Shown here in pieces: positions 1-9,815 of a stretch of DNA of 64,000 nucleotides (the first letter of the stretch is position 1; the number at the start of each line of letters is the position of its first letter). Under the pieces are notes generated by a model. The model was not told the origin of the DNA, searched no databases, and was given only the letters and a program-made list of their open reading frames with translations. This DNA comes from Pelosinus fermentans DSM 17108 (GTDB lineage Bacteria; Bacillota; Negativicutes; DSM-13327), in NCBI RefSeq assembly GCF_000271485.2, contig NZ_AKVN02000001.1, positions 4,117,501 to 4,181,500 on the forward strand, read 5' to 3'. The translations under genes and the position numbers were made by a program.

Positions 1-90
1 CTCCTCATCATAATCGTAAGAATAATAACAATAAATATTTAATTTATTCTACCCAATATTACGGAAAACCTTTAATATTTCCCTGATAAA

Positions 91-128
91 TAAAAAAATA
101 ATACCTCCGGGTGTCAGAGGTATTATTT
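91..128 (-). terminator. Intrinsic terminator after ilvE
   Basis: Arms AATAATACCTC (97-107) and GAGGTATTATT (117-127) pair perfectly. Read on the minus strand they are followed by a long T run (91-98). The hairpin lies 25 bases beyond the ilvE stop, so it is the likely end of that transcript. Confidence 0.85.
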
Positions 129-152
129 TGGACATTTTTTTACATTTTTAAT

Positions 153-1226
153 CTATATTTTTGTGACTTCGTCAACCCAGCCAAAGGTATCTTCCACTTT
201 ACCATATTGTATGTCTGTCACGGTATCAAATAACTTTTTGGCAAAGTCTCCTGTCTGATTCTGATTAATCGTAATCTTTTTACCTTTCCAGGACAATTCT
301 CCAACAGGAGAAATAACAGCTGCTGTTCCTGTACCAAAGACTTCTTCCAGCTGACCTTTCTCGTGGGCTGCAAAGACTTCTTCCACCGAAATACGGCGTT
401 CTGAAACTTTTACACCCCATGCCTTCGCCAATTCTAATACGGTTCTTCTTGTCATGCCGCCTAAAATGCTGCCGACTAAATCAGGAGTAATCAATTCTCC
501 GTTGATTTTGAAGAAGATATTCATGGTACCGACTTCTTCAATATATTTACGTTCTACAGCATCGAGCCACAATACTTGAGCAAATCCTTCTTTTTTAGCT
601 TCTTCCTGCGCTCTTAAGCTCATCGCATAATTGGCAGGAGTTTTTGCTTCTCCTAAACCACCTAAGGTAGCACGTACGTATTTGTCTTCCACTTTAATGC
701 TTACAGGATTAAACCCGGCAGCGTAGTATGCACCTACTGGTGATAATAAGATAAATAATTTATAGGTATCCGATACTTTTACCCCTACATACGGATCAGT
801 AGCAATAATAAAAGGTCTGATATACAAAGCTGTACCTACTTTTGTTGGTACCCATGCTTTGTCTACTTCAATTACCTTTTTTAAACCTTCTGTCACCACA
901 TCTATATCAATATTTGGAATACACAGAGCATCTGCAGAACGATTGAACCGTGCCAAATAATCTTTCGTGCGGAAAACAATAATCCGATCATCTTCCGTAC
1001 GAAACGCTTTCATTCCTTCAAAAATTGCCTGCCCATAATGAAAAACCATTGCCGCAGGTAAAACAGAATATTCATTATAAGGAATAACTGCCGGATTGTG
1101 CCACCCATTTTCAGGATCATAATCCATCGTAAACATATGATCGGTAAAATATTTGCCAAACCCTAGTTGTTCCTCTGGCGGCATTATCCCAAGTGTATTG
1201 CTTTTTGTAAATGCGATTTCAGTCAT
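153..1226 (-). CDS. ilvE: Branched-chain amino acid aminotransferase (class IV, type II)
   Basis: This is a PLP enzyme that interconverts leucine, isoleucine and valine with their 2-oxo acids, using glutamate/2-oxoglutarate. The 357 residues match the usual length of the type II (about 350 aa) bacterial and eukaryotic-like BCAT family. The expected PLP lysine lies in the GGLGEAKTPANYA segment near residue 195, and the family motif EVFGTGTAAVISPVG is present near residue 300. The ATG at 1226 has a strong ribosome site (GGAGGC, 1234-1241 region). It is preceded by argH on the same strand, but a 285-base leader containing an intrinsic terminator separates them, so it is probably regulated on its own by attenuation or by partial read-through. 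Confidence 0.95.
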   Translation of the reverse strand: MTEIAFTKSNTLGIMPPEEQLGFGKYFTDHMFTMDYDPENGWHNPAVIPYNEYSVLPAAMVFHYGQAIFEGMKAFRTEDDRIIVFRTKDYLARFNRSADALCIPNIDIDVVTEGLKKVIEVDKAWVPTKVGTALYIRPFIIATDPYVGVKVSDTYKLFILLSPVGAYYAAGFNPVSIKVEDKYVRATLGGLGEAKTPANYAMSLRAQEEAKKEGFAQVLWLDAVERKYIEEVGTMNIFFKINGELITPDLVGSILGGMTRRTVLELAKAWGVKVSERRISVEEVFAAHEKGQLEEVFGTGTAAVISPVGELSWKGKKITINQNQTGDFAKKLFDTVTDIQYGKVEDTFGWVDEVTKI

Positions 1227-1251
1227 AGTAGAGTGCCTCCTTATTATTTAA

Positions 1252-1301
1252 GAAAAACGCTGGCAGTCCTTTTCACCACAAAAGCGCATAGGACTGCCAG
1301 C
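1252..1301 (-). promoter_or_regulatory. Terminator hairpin in the ilvE leader (attenuator candidate)
   Basis: Perfect 12-bp arms GCTGGCAGTCCT (1259-1270) and AGGACTGCCAGC (1290-1301) are followed on the minus strand by GTTTTTC. The hairpin stands only about 25-30 bases before the ilvE start and just upstream of its ribosome site. A terminator in this position is typical of leader attenuation. No T-box signature (GGGTGG..ACCGCG) is visible. A weak 27-codon ORF (1356 to 1273, minus) runs into the loop and begins Met-Ile-Ser-Val-Leu-Leu, but it has no good ribosome site. Confidence 0.6.
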
Positions 1302-1401
1302 ATACTCTGCGCCTTTGCAGTTTCATTATTCTTCGGTGCAATAAAACACTAATCATACTTTATTGCGCAAAGAAGAAAGACCTCACAAACATCAACTTCT
1401 T

Positions 1402-1494
1402 AATGCAACAGGCAGACCCTTAGCCGTCTTAATGGAATGTAAGAAAGCAGCTGCTTTCTTACTCCAAAAAACGCTTTACAGGGTCTGCTGCATT
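1402..1494 (-). repeat. Large nested hairpin between argH and ilvE
   Basis: Outer arms 1402-1420 and 1480-1494 pair over CAGACCCT/AGGGTCTG and the flanking TGCA/TGCA bases. The inner part (1439-1462) is a perfect 24-base palindrome centred on CAGCTG. It follows the argH stop directly and could be the argH terminator region, a processing site or part of the ilvE leader. No other copy was seen in the window. Confidence 0.6.
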
Positions 1495-1511
1495 GCTCTA
1501 ATTTATGGTTA

Positions 1512-2927
1512 TTATATATTGCCTTTTGTATACATGTCAAGTACACTTTGCTGCTTCGTCAAGATATCCTGAGCTACCGTAAATTGTTGTTTTACTCCAG
1601 TGGACGAAGTTCCGCCATAAGAATTCCGGGCATCTACACAAGTTTCCACTTTTATGGCTTCAAGAATATCAGTTTCAAACAGAGGGGAAAATTCTTTAAA
1701 CTCAGCTAAGGATAAATCCATCAGCCACTTATTAGCACCCAGGCAATAGGCTACAGACTTTCCTACGACTTCATGAGCCTGACGGAAAGGCAAGCCTTTT
1801 TTCACCAGATAATCGGCCATATCCGTAGCATTGGAAAAATCGTTGCGTACTGCGGAGCCCATAACTTCTTCATTTACTCTCATTGCTCTTAGCATCGAGG
1901 CGTAAACACTTAAGCTAAATTTTAAGGTATCAATGGTGTCAAACATACCTTCTTTGTCTTCCTGCAAGTCCTTATTATAGGCCAATGGCAGCCCTTTGGC
2001 TGTGGTCAATAAGGCCATCAAATGACCAAAAACCCGCCCGGTTTTCCCACGGACCAATTCTGCCACATCAGGATTCTTCTTCTGCGGCATAATGCTAGAG
2101 CCAGTACAATGGCTGTCATCTAATTCAATAAAGGAAAACTCTGTCGAAGACCATAAAATAATCTCTTCACTGATTCGGCTAAGGTGCATCATGAGAATGG
2201 AGGCAAAAGACAAGAATTCTAAGATATAGTCTCGATCACTCACAGCATCCATGCTATTTTCATATACCTGGCTAAAGTTAAGCTGCTCTGCCACAAAGTG
2301 TCTATCAATGGGGAAAGTAGTACCAGCCAAGGCTCCTGCTCCCAATGGCAGAATGTCTGTTCCTTCCCATACACCTTTTAGTCGTCTAAAGTCACGGGTT
2401 AACATGGAAAAGTATGCCATCATATGATGAGAGAATAAAATAGGCTGTGCCCTTTGCAGGTGAGTATAGCCAGGCATAACCACACCTTGGTATTTTTGCG
2501 CCACTTCCACAACGGCCTGCTGCAAATCCTGCAGCAAGGTACCGATCGCTGCAATTTCATGTTTCAAATACATATGAGTATCTAAGGCAACCTGGTCATT
2601 ACGACTGCGAGCGGTATGAAGTTTCCCCCCCACTGCTCCGATGCGTTCCGTTAAGCGCTTCTCTATATTCATATGTATGTCTTCCAAGGATATTTCAAAA
2701 CTAAAATTACCAGCTTCAATATCAGTTAATATGGTTTTAAGTCCTTCAATAATCGTATCTGCTTCTTCCTTGGCAATAATGCCGCACTTGGCCAGCATCG
2801 CAGCATGAGCAATGCTCCCTGCAATATCTTCTGCATACATGCGCTTATCAAAAGAAATGGAGGAGGTAAATTCCTCCACCATTACATCTGTATTTTTGGC
2901 AAATCTACCGCCCCATAACTTACTCAT
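1512..2927 (-). CDS. argH: Argininosuccinate lyase
   Basis: This enzyme catalyses the last step of arginine synthesis, cleaving argininosuccinate to arginine and fumarate. At 471 residues it has normal family length. The fumarase/aspartase superfamily signature [11 protein letters not shown] is present near residue 280, and the N-terminal MSKLWGGRF is typical of ArgH. Its start overlaps the argG stop by four bases (ATGA type), which suggests translational coupling. It is the last gene of the arg operon. Confidence 0.97.
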   Translation of the reverse strand: MSKLWGGRFAKNTDVMVEEFTSSISFDKRMYAEDIAGSIAHAAMLAKCGIIAKEEADTIIEGLKTILTDIEAGNFSFEISLEDIHMNIEKRLTERIGAVGGKLHTARSRNDQVALDTHMYLKHEIAAIGTLLQDLQQAVVEVAQKYQGVVMPGYTHLQRAQPILFSHHMMAYFSMLTRDFRRLKGVWEGTDILPLGAGALAGTTFPIDRHFVAEQLNFSQVYENSMDAVSDRDYILEFLSFASILMMHLSRISEEIILWSSTEFSFIELDDSHCTGSSIMPQKKNPDVAELVRGKTGRVFGHLMALLTTAKGLPLAYNKDLQEDKEGMFDTIDTLKFSLSVYASMLRAMRVNEEVMGSAVRNDFSNATDMADYLVKKGLPFRQAHEVVGKSVAYCLGANKWLMDLSLAEFKEFSPLFETDILEAIKVETCVDARNSYGGTSSTGVKQQFTVAQDILTKQQSVLDMYTKGNI

Positions 2928-4138
2928 TTCTTTTCCGCCTCTTTCAGCATTAGTGCTCTGACTTTTAATGGCAAGCCGAAAAGGTTAATAAAACCTTCTG
3001 CATCTTTTTGGTTGTACACTTCATCACGACCAAAGGTTACGAATCCTTCATGGTATAAAGAGTATGGAGATTTAGATCCAGCACTCATAATATTACCTTT
3101 GTATAATTTCAAACGAACCGTACCGGTTACCGTCTGCTGTGTGGAATCAACAAATGCGTCCAAGGCTTCTTTTAACGGAGAAAACCACATGCCATCATAT
3201 ACAAGTTCTGCATAGCGGATCGCGACTTGTTCTTTATAATGCATCGTTGCCCGATCCAAGGTCAAATATTCTAATTCCCGGTGTGCATAGTACAAAATAG
3301 ATCCGCCTGGATTTTCATATACGCCGCGAGATTTCATGCCTACCAAACGATTCTCTACGATATCCGTAATACCAATGCCATGCTCAGCACCAAGGATATT
3401 TAATTTTTCTAATAGTGCTACGGCACCTAGTTTTTCACCATCAACGGCTACTGGAATACCTTTCTCAAAGCAGATGTCTACATAAACGGCTTTATCCGGT
3501 GCATTCTCAGGAGATTTTGATACTAGATATACATCATCCATTGGTTCATTTGCTGGATTTTCTAAATCTGCACCTTCATGACTTAAATGCCAGATATTAC
3601 GGTCCATGCTGTAAGGACGGCTTTTTGCTACGGGAATAGGAATGTTATGTTTTTCAGCATAATCAAAAGCATCTTCACGGGAACGAATATCCCACAGTCT
3701 CCAAGGAGCAATAATTTTCAAATGAGGTGCTAATGCTTTTACGGTAAGTTCAAAACGTACTTGGTCGTTACCTTTACCTGTCGCACCATGGGCGATGGCA
3801 TCTGCCCCTTCTTTTTCCGCAATGGCGACTAAGGCTTTCGCAATAATCGGTCTCGCAAAAGAAGTTCCTAACAAATATTTTCCTTCATATACAGCACCAG
3901 CCTTCAAAGTAGGCCAAACATAACTTTCCACAAATTCTTGTTTTAAATCTTCGATATATACCTTACTGGCTCCAGATTTAAGGGCCTTATCGTGTACAGG
4001 TGCTAATTCATCCCCTTGACCGACATCGGCGCACATAGCTATTACTTCGCAGTTATAGTTTTCTTTCAGCCACGGAATAATAACGGAAGTATCCAATCCT
4101 CCAGAATAGGCCAATACTACTTTTTTAATTTCACTCAT
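2924..4138 (-). CDS. argG: Argininosuccinate synthase
   Basis: This enzyme joins citrulline and aspartate at the cost of ATP to give argininosuccinate. The 404 residues fit the family. The ATP pyrophosphatase-type P-loop AYSGGLDTS is at residues 10-18, and SFARPIIAK and the [10 protein letters not shown] segment are also present. The gene is separated from argF by a 131-base gap that holds a hairpin repeat, and it overlaps argH downstream. Confidence 0.97.
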   Translation of the reverse strand: MSEIKKVVLAYSGGLDTSVIIPWLKENYNCEVIAMCADVGQGDELAPVHDKALKSGASKVYIEDLKQEFVESYVWPTLKAGAVYEGKYLLGTSFARPIIAKALVAIAEKEGADAIAHGATGKGNDQVRFELTVKALAPHLKIIAPWRLWDIRSREDAFDYAEKHNIPIPVAKSRPYSMDRNIWHLSHEGADLENPANEPMDDVYLVSKSPENAPDKAVYVDICFEKGIPVAVDGEKLGAVALLEKLNILGAEHGIGITDIVENRLVGMKSRGVYENPGGSILYYAHRELEYLTLDRATMHYKEQVAIRYAELVYDGMWFSPLKEALDAFVDSTQQTVTGTVRLKLYKGNIMSAGSKSPYSLYHEGFVTFGRDEVYNQKDAEGFINLFGLPLKVRALMLKEAEKK

Positions 4139-4199
4139 GTTGTAGTCCCCTTTGTTTTAAATTGTCGTTTCTATATTAAGCAGTTTGTAAAATTAAAAT

Positions 4200-4271
4200 G
4201 ATGTTAGCATTACGATGCTAAGGTCGCGTAGCTTACATAAATCTTTTAACAAAGATTTGGTGCGCTGCTTC
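4200..4271. repeat. Hairpin repeat, family Q copy 1 (argF/argG gap)
   Basis: The sequence has two hairpins: TTAGCAT-TACG-ATGCTAA (4204-4221) and AAATCTTT-TAAC-AAAGATTT. The flanks are shared with a second copy at 61586-61666 (GATGTTAGCA at one end, GCTGCTT at the other). The right end coincides with the argF stop codon. Confidence 0.7.
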
Positions 4272-5217
4272 ATTTTCCCATTAATAATACCATAATTGCT
4301 TTTTGTACATGCAAACGATTTTCTGCCTGATCGAAAACAACAGATTGCTTGCTTTCCAGAACTTCCTCTGTAATTTCTTCTCCTCTATGGGCTGGCAGGC
4401 AGTGTAAAACGATAGCATCTTTTTTGGCAGCATCCATTACGCTTTGGTTGATCTGGTAATTGACAAACACTTCCCGTCTGTCTTCTTGCTCGATCTCCTT
4501 GCCCATACTGGCCCATACATCAGTGTAGAGTACATCTGCATCTTTAGCAGCTTCAAGAGGATCTTCACACAATACAATCTTACTGCCAGTCACAGCTGCA
4601 GCGGTTAATGCCTCGGCTACAACAGCAGCATCTGGTTCATAGCCTTTTGGTGTAGCAATGGAAATATCCATCCCCACTTTTGCACAAGCCTGCAATAAGG
4701 AATTTACCATGTTATTGCCGTCACCTATATAAACCATCTTTAACCCTTGCAGCCTACCTTTATGTTCTAAGACCGTAAATATATCTGTCAATGCTTGGCA
4801 AGGATGCATCAAATCTGTGAGAGCATTAATGACTGGTATCGTAGCAAACTGCGCCAGTTCGATCACTTCATCATGGGAAAAAGTACGAATCATGATACCA
4901 TCTACATACCGCGACAATACGCGGGCAGTATCTTTGACAGGTTCCCCTCGGCCAATTTGCATATCATTGGCATTTAAAAATAACGCTGCGCCGCCTAGCT
5001 GCCACATGCCTACTTCAAAAGAGACTCTGGTACGGGTCGATGCTTTTTGAAAGATCATCCCCAGCGTTTTTCCTTTTAGCAAATGATGCTGTTCACCGTT
5101 TTTCAACTGCGTTTTCAGCGTCTTAGCCAAGTCCAATATGTCATTGATCTCATTTGATGACAAATCATGAATAGATAGTAAATCCTTCACCTCTATACCC
5201 ACAACAATAACCCCCAT
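4270..5217 (-). CDS. argF: Ornithine carbamoyltransferase
   Basis: This enzyme converts ornithine and carbamoyl phosphate to citrulline. The carbamoyl-phosphate motif STRTR is near residue 60, HPCQ near residue 136, and the ornithine-side motif HCLPAHRGEE is near residue 275, all intact. The 315-residue length is normal. The start is uncertain: the ATG at 5217 is poorly spaced from its AAGGA, and a GTG at codon 6 sits 8 bases after a G-rich stretch. The TGA stop is the first triplet of a dispersed hairpin repeat. In the operon it lies between argD and argG. Confidence 0.96.
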   Translation of the reverse strand: MGVIVVGIEVKDLLSIHDLSSNEINDILDLAKTLKTQLKNGEQHHLLKGKTLGMIFQKASTRTRVSFEVGMWQLGGAALFLNANDMQIGRGEPVKDTARVLSRYVDGIMIRTFSHDEVIELAQFATIPVINALTDLMHPCQALTDIFTVLEHKGRLQGLKMVYIGDGNNMVNSLLQACAKVGMDISIATPKGYEPDAAVVAEALTAAAVTGSKIVLCEDPLEAAKDADVLYTDVWASMGKEIEQEDRREVFVNYQINQSVMDAAKKDAIVLHCLPAHRGEEITEEVLESKQSVVFDQAENRLHVQKAIMVLLMGK

Positions 5218-5260
5218 ACATAGTTATATCATCCTTGCAATATAACTTTCTTTTTTATTC

Positions 5261-6451
5261 TTATAGCTGCCCCAGCACTGCATCCAGCACTGCCAGCACT
5301 TCATCCACATGAGCCCGCCCAATGGTAAGGGGTGGCACAAACCGCAATACATCACCTGCGGTGCAGTTGATAATCACGCCTTTTGCCAAGCAAGCATTCA
5401 CAATATCTCTGCCGGGAAGAGTTAACTGCGCCCCGAGCATCAGACCTTTGCCCCGCACCTGGGTAATCAGCTTAGGATACTTAGCTTGTAAGACTAGCAA
5501 GCCTTTTGCAAAGTAGTTTCCTAATTCTTTGGCATTTGCCAGCAATCCTTCTTCCTTAATCGCCAATAGTACAGCATTAGCAGCCGCACAAGCCAGTGGA
5601 TTACCGCCAAAGGTGGAACCATGGTCACCGCTTGCAAAAACAGAAGCTACTTTATCACTGGCAATAAACGCACCAATAGGCACGCCGCCTCCTAACCCTT
5701 TTGCTAATGTGACGATATCAGGGACAATGCCATATTGCTCATAAGCAAACATCGTACCAGTACGTCCCATACCTGTTTGGATTTCATCGAGTATAAGCAG
5801 TATTTCCTTTTCATCACACAACTGGCGTACTTGCTGTAAATACGTTTCATCCGGCATGTTGATGCCGCCTTCCCCTTGAATGGGTTCAAGAAGAATCGCA
5901 CAAGTTTTTTCTGTTACAGCAGCTTTAAGAGCCTCTATATCATTAAAAGGCACATAGCTAAAGCCGCCAGGCAAAGGTTCGTACCCTTTCTGGTATTTAG
6001 GCTGGGCAGTGGCAGTAAGAGTCGCTAAGGTTCGTCCATGAAAACAATGCTGAGCACTAATAATCTCGATTTTATCTGCATTTATTTTTTTTGCATACTT
6101 GCGAGCTAGTTTTATGGCACCTTCATTGGCCTCGGCACCGCTGTTTGCCATAAATACTTTCCCCAGACCACTGACTTTCGATAAACTTTCCACCAATTTT
6201 GCCTGTACTTCTGTGTAGTATAAATTGGAGCAATGAATCAATTTTCCAGCCTGCTGGCTAATCGCTGCCACTAAGGCAGGATGCCCATGGCCCAAGACAT
6301 TTACTGCAATACCAGCAAGAAAATCCAAGTACTTCTTACCGTCATTATCATACACATACGGACCCTCACCATGTGATAATGCAATGCTATAACGGGCAAA
6401 TACCGGCATGTAATTATCATCAACGGTTTGAATAATCTCTTGTGTTTTCAT
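5261..6451 (-). CDS. argD: Acetylornithine aminotransferase
   Basis: This class III PLP aminotransferase transfers an amino group from glutamate to N-acetylglutamate semialdehyde. The PLP-lysine region TLAKGLGGGVPIGA is near residue 240, and LDEIQTGMGRTG just before it is the family signature. The open frame extends 13 codons further up (to 6490), but the ATG at 6451 (MKTQEII) has GGAGGG at the right distance, so that start is chosen (396 aa). It lies 43 bases after argB and 43 before argF. Confidence 0.96.
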   Translation of the reverse strand: MKTQEIIQTVDDNYMPVFARYSIALSHGEGPYVYDNDGKKYLDFLAGIAVNVLGHGHPALVAAISQQAGKLIHCSNLYYTEVQAKLVESLSKVSGLGKVFMANSGAEANEGAIKLARKYAKKINADKIEIISAQHCFHGRTLATLTATAQPKYQKGYEPLPGGFSYVPFNDIEALKAAVTEKTCAILLEPIQGEGGINMPDETYLQQVRQLCDEKEILLILDEIQTGMGRTGTMFAYEQYGIVPDIVTLAKGLGGGVPIGAFIASDKVASVFASGDHGSTFGGNPLACAAANAVLLAIKEEGLLANAKELGNYFAKGLLVLQAKYPKLITQVRGKGLMLGAQLTLPGRDIVNACLAKGVIINCTAGDVLRFVPPLTIGRAHVDEVLAVLDAVLGQL

Positions 6452-6494
6452 ATTGTTACGCCCTCCTTCATATAAAAATTTTTCAAACACCCTT

Positions 6495-7379
6495 TTATTT
6501 TACAACCTGTGTACCGATACCCTGAGAAGTGAATATTTCAAGTAATATGGAATGAGGCTGTCTTCCGTCAATAATATGTGTTTTTCCAGTGCCGCCCTGC
6601 AGCGCTTTGATGCATGTTTCTACCTTAGGAATCATGCCGCCTCCGATACTTCCTTGTGCGATCATCTGCTGGGCTTCCTCAAGAGATAAAGAGGAGATAA
6701 AGGAGGTCTTATCTTGATAATCGCGATAAATCCCTTCTACATCCGTTAACATGATTAGTTTTTCGGCCCCCAGAGCACCTGCGACTTCGCCCGCTACATA
6801 ATCGGCATTAATGTTGTAGCTTTCACCGTTTTTTCCTACTCCAATGGGCGCAATGACAGGAATGTAACCGCTGTCGATCAAGGTATTGAGTATGTTGGTA
6901 TTGATTGATTCTACTTCTCCCACAAACCCAATGTCTACCATGCTGACTCTGCCATTTTCATGTACTTCAGCAAAATGTTTTTTGGCGAGTATCAAGTTGG
7001 CATCTTTCCCGCTTAAGCCTACTGCTTTGGATCCATGGCGATTTAATAAGTTCACAATTTCTGTATTAATTTTACCAACAAGCACCATTTCTGCAATAGA
7101 TACCGTTTCTTCGTCCGTTACCCTAAGACCACTGATAAACTCTGTCTTTTTACCGAATTTATTTAAAACACTGGTAATTTCCGGACCGCCGCCATGAACA
7201 ACGATAGGTCTCATTCCTACATATTTTAATAATGTAATATCTTGAATTACACTATTTTTCAATTCACTATTAATCATGGCATTGCCGCCATATTTAATTA
7301 CCACTGTTTTGCCATAAAAATCCTGCATATATGGCAAGGTTTCAATTAATACGGCAGCAGTTTCCAAGGAATTTTTCAC
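6495..7379 (-). CDS. argB: N-acetylglutamate kinase
   Basis: This enzyme phosphorylates N-acetylglutamate and is usually the arginine-feedback-controlled step in organisms that recycle acetyl groups through ArgJ, as here. The amino acid kinase fold is shown by VVIKYGGNAM at residues 25-34, VHGGGPEI near residue 62 and the C-terminal GGTGKTHIIDGR. The 294-residue length and extended N-terminus resemble the arginine-sensitive type; that is an inference. A good ribosome site (GGAGG) precedes ATG 7379. Confidence 0.96.
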   Translation of the reverse strand: MKNSLETAAVLIETLPYMQDFYGKTVVIKYGGNAMINSELKNSVIQDITLLKYVGMRPIVVHGGGPEITSVLNKFGKKTEFISGLRVTDEETVSIAEMVLVGKINTEIVNLLNRHGSKAVGLSGKDANLILAKKHFAEVHENGRVSMVDIGFVGEVESINTNILNTLIDSGYIPVIAPIGVGKNGESYNINADYVAGEVAGALGAEKLIMLTDVEGIYRDYQDKTSFISSLSLEEAQQMIAQGSIGGGMIPKVETCIKALQGGTGKTHIIDGRQPHSILLEIFTSQGIGTQVVK

Positions 7380-7391
7380 ATTTCTACCTCC

Positions 7392-8597
7392 TTATGTATG
7401 GTATTCTCCGTTAATTTTTACATATTCATACGAAAAATCACAAGTCCACATCGTAGCTTCTGCTTGACCTAAGCCTAAATCCACAACGACTCTAATATCG
7501 TGTTCAGCCATAATTTTTTTCAATTCAAGTTCGTCAATTGGAGCGCCTAGACCTTGTTTTACAATGGTCAAATCACCAATAGACAAGGATATCTTAGTAG
7601 GATCTGCCGCTGCTTCTGAATAACCTACAGCACATAAAATCCGTCCCCAATTGGCATCTTCACCAAAGAATGCGGTTTTAACCAAGGGTGATTTCGCAAT
7701 CGCCATGGCAGTCTTTTTCGCATCAGCAAAACTGGCAGCACCTGTTACATTCAGTTCCAGGAACTTGGTTGCACCTTCACCGTCAACAACAATTTGTTTT
7801 GCTAAATAAATGCATACTTCTGTTAGTATTTTTGTAAAGGCAGCGTAATCCTCATTCTTAGTCTCAATCTTTTTATTGCCTGCCAAGCCATTTGCCAGTA
7901 CGGTTGCCATATCATTCGTACTAGTATCTCCATCTACAGAAATCATATTAAAGGATACATTCACAGCATCTGTCAGCGCTTGTTTCAGCAAAGCCGGAGC
8001 AATGGCAGCATCCGTTGTAATAAATGCCAGCATCGTAGCCATATTCGGATGAATCATTCCGGATCCTTTGGCAATACCAGCAATGCGTACAGGCACGCCA
8101 CCTAGCTCAAATTCATAAGCACAATGCTTTTGGAACGTATCCGTAGTCATAATCGCCAGGGTAGAATAATCTTGTTCATCTGGACCTAACTGGGCAACAG
8201 CCGCTTTAATGCCTGCTGTTACTTTCTCCATTGGCAGTGTCACTCCAATGATGCCTGTAGACGCTACTAGAACATCTTCCTTTGGTATGCTCAGAAGATC
8301 GGCTGTGATTTGAGCCATCGCATTGGCGTCAGAAAGCCCCTGTTCACCCGTACAAGCATTAGCACATCCTGAATTGACAACAATCGCAGAAGCAATACCG
8401 CTTTCAAAAGCTAAGCGAGATACCGCCACTGGAGCTGCTGCCATGGTATTGGTCGTACATACTCCTGCCACACTGGCAGGTACTGTACTGTAGATAACTG
8501 CTACATCATGTTTACCGCTCTTTTTTATCCCTGCCTGCACTCCAGCAGCCTTAAATCCTTTAGGTGCTGTAATACCGCCTTTAATTTCTGTATACAT
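7392..8597 (-). CDS. argJ: Bifunctional glutamate N-acetyltransferase / amino-acid acetyltransferase
   Basis: ArgJ moves the acetyl group from N-acetylornithine back to glutamate. Some family members also use acetyl-CoA. The precursor self-cleaves before the nucleophilic threonine in the motif MATMLAFITTDA, seen here intact near residue 185 of the chosen product. The frame stays open to 8645, but the ATG at 8597 (MYTEIKGG) has AAGGAGG correctly placed and matches the family N-terminus (401 aa). It lies between argC and argB. The argJ-type cycle explains why no argE is needed in the operon. Confidence 0.96.
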   Translation of the reverse strand: MYTEIKGGITAPKGFKAAGVQAGIKKSGKHDVAVIYSTVPASVAGVCTTNTMAAAPVAVSRLAFESGIASAIVVNSGCANACTGEQGLSDANAMAQITADLLSIPKEDVLVASTGIIGVTLPMEKVTAGIKAAVAQLGPDEQDYSTLAIMTTDTFQKHCAYEFELGGVPVRIAGIAKGSGMIHPNMATMLAFITTDAAIAPALLKQALTDAVNVSFNMISVDGDTSTNDMATVLANGLAGNKKIETKNEDYAAFTKILTEVCIYLAKQIVVDGEGATKFLELNVTGAASFADAKKTAMAIAKSPLVKTAFFGEDANWGRILCAVGYSEAAADPTKISLSIGDLTIVKQGLGAPIDELELKKIMAEHDIRVVVDLGLGQAEATMWTCDFSYEYVKINGEYHT

Positions 8598-8628
8598 GTA
8601 AGAAACCTCCTTATAATTCCAAGCTACT

Positions 8629-9660
8629 TCAAGGGTATAAAGCAACTTGCTTTAAACCGCTGTCTTCTTTAAAACCAAACATTACATTAAAGTTCTGTAC
8701 AGCCTGCCCTGCTGCACCTTTTACTAAGTTATCAATCGCCGATACCACGATTACCCGATTGGTACGAGAATCAATGTGCCAGCCTAAATCACAGAAGTTA
8801 GACCCTCGCGTATGCTTTACAGCAGGATACCCGCCCGGTCCTAATAGCCTGATAAAGAATTCTTGACCATACATCTCATGAAATGCCTGATCAATATCTT
8901 CCGGCTTTACTCCTTCTTGCAAAGTGGCATAGCAAGTACTCAAGATTCCCCGTGACATAGGAATCAAATGGGGTGTAAAGCTGATCAGCGAATCCTGACC
9001 GGAAATCTCCTGCAATGCCTGTTCAATTTCAGGTGTATGACGATGCCCTGCAATGCTGTAAGCTTTCAGATTTTCTGACATCTCTGCCATATGAACGTTC
9101 TGACTAAGTCCGCGTCCCGCACCGGAAACACCTGATTTAGCATCTACCACAATATTTTTAGTATCAATTAAATGGGATTTGGCTAAAGGAGCCAAGGCTA
9201 AAATGCTCGCCGTAGTATAACAACCTGCATTACCAACAATGCTGGCTGACCTGATTTGCTGACGGTATAATTCGGTCAGCCCATATACTGCACCGGAATT
9301 ACGGTGCGTATGCTCTACCTTATACCAAGCTTCATATATGGATTCATCACGAAAACGATAATCAGCTCCTAAGTCAATCACTTTTATGCCTTGCTCTGCC
9401 AATGGCCTGCCAATTGCCATGGCATGACCATGAGGCAAGCCAATAAATACTGCCTGACTATCAGCAAATTGGTCAAGATCCTTCATGCTCGTTAACTTTT
9501 TATCATAAAATCCCGCCAGATGAGGATATATTTCTGTAATGCCCGTCCCCGTGTGACTTTCTGAGGTAATCGCAGCAACCTCTACTTCCGGATGATTGCT
9601 TAAAATACGTAATAATTCCGCTCCAGCATACCCTGTTGCACCGATAACGCTTACTTTCAT
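8629..9660 (-). CDS. argC: N-acetyl-gamma-glutamyl-phosphate reductase
   Basis: This NADPH enzyme reduces N-acetylglutamyl phosphate to the semialdehyde. The N-terminal Rossmann motif is VIGATGYAGAEL, the catalytic cysteine lies in GNAGCYTT near residue 148, and the C-terminal histidine region is SIAGHRHTPEI. The length of 343 aa is normal. It is the first gene of the arginine operon, about 30 bases ahead of the promoter/ARG-box region. The ribosome site is an unusual G-rich run (GGGGGGACGG). Confidence 0.96.
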   Translation of the reverse strand: MKVSVIGATGYAGAELLRILSNHPEVEVAAITSESHTGTGITEIYPHLAGFYDKKLTSMKDLDQFADSQAVFIGLPHGHAMAIGRPLAEQGIKVIDLGADYRFRDESIYEAWYKVEHTHRNSGAVYGLTELYRQQIRSASIVGNAGCYTTASILALAPLAKSHLIDTKNIVVDAKSGVSGAGRGLSQNVHMAEMSENLKAYSIAGHRHTPEIEQALQEISGQDSLISFTPHLIPMSRGILSTCYATLQEGVKPEDIDQAFHEMYGQEFFIRLLGPGGYPAVKHTRGSNFCDLGWHIDSRTNRVIVVSAIDNLVKGAAGQAVQNFNVMFGFKEDSGLKQVALYP

Positions 9661-9686
9661 TACCGTCCCCCCCTTATAATGTTATA

Positions 9687-9717
9687 ATTATACATTATAC
9701 ATGCATAATGATGCAAT
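9687..9717 (-). promoter_or_regulatory. arg operon promoter overlapping an ArgR-type operator
   Basis: On the minus strand a -35 TTGCAT (9711-9716) and a -10 TATAAT (9687-9692) are separated by 18 bases; a second TATAAT lies at 9694-9699. Core positions 9702-9715 read TGCATCATTATGCA, which fits the ARG-box half-sites TGNAT/ATNCA with four bases between. The operator would cover the -35 and spacer, consistent with arginine repression. ArgR itself is not encoded in the window, so the regulator is inferred. Confidence 0.65.
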
Positions 9718-9815
9718 AACTTTTTTACGACACTTACTCATATTTCTTGAATGATTTAGGTTGATCCTGTTGTCCGCCTTATTATTCTCTTTCATTATAA
9801 AACAATGATTCGATT

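Noticed and set aside
1227-1511. T-box leader before ilvE
   Set aside because: The T-box sequence (GGGTGG..ACCGCG) is absent before the terminator hairpin.
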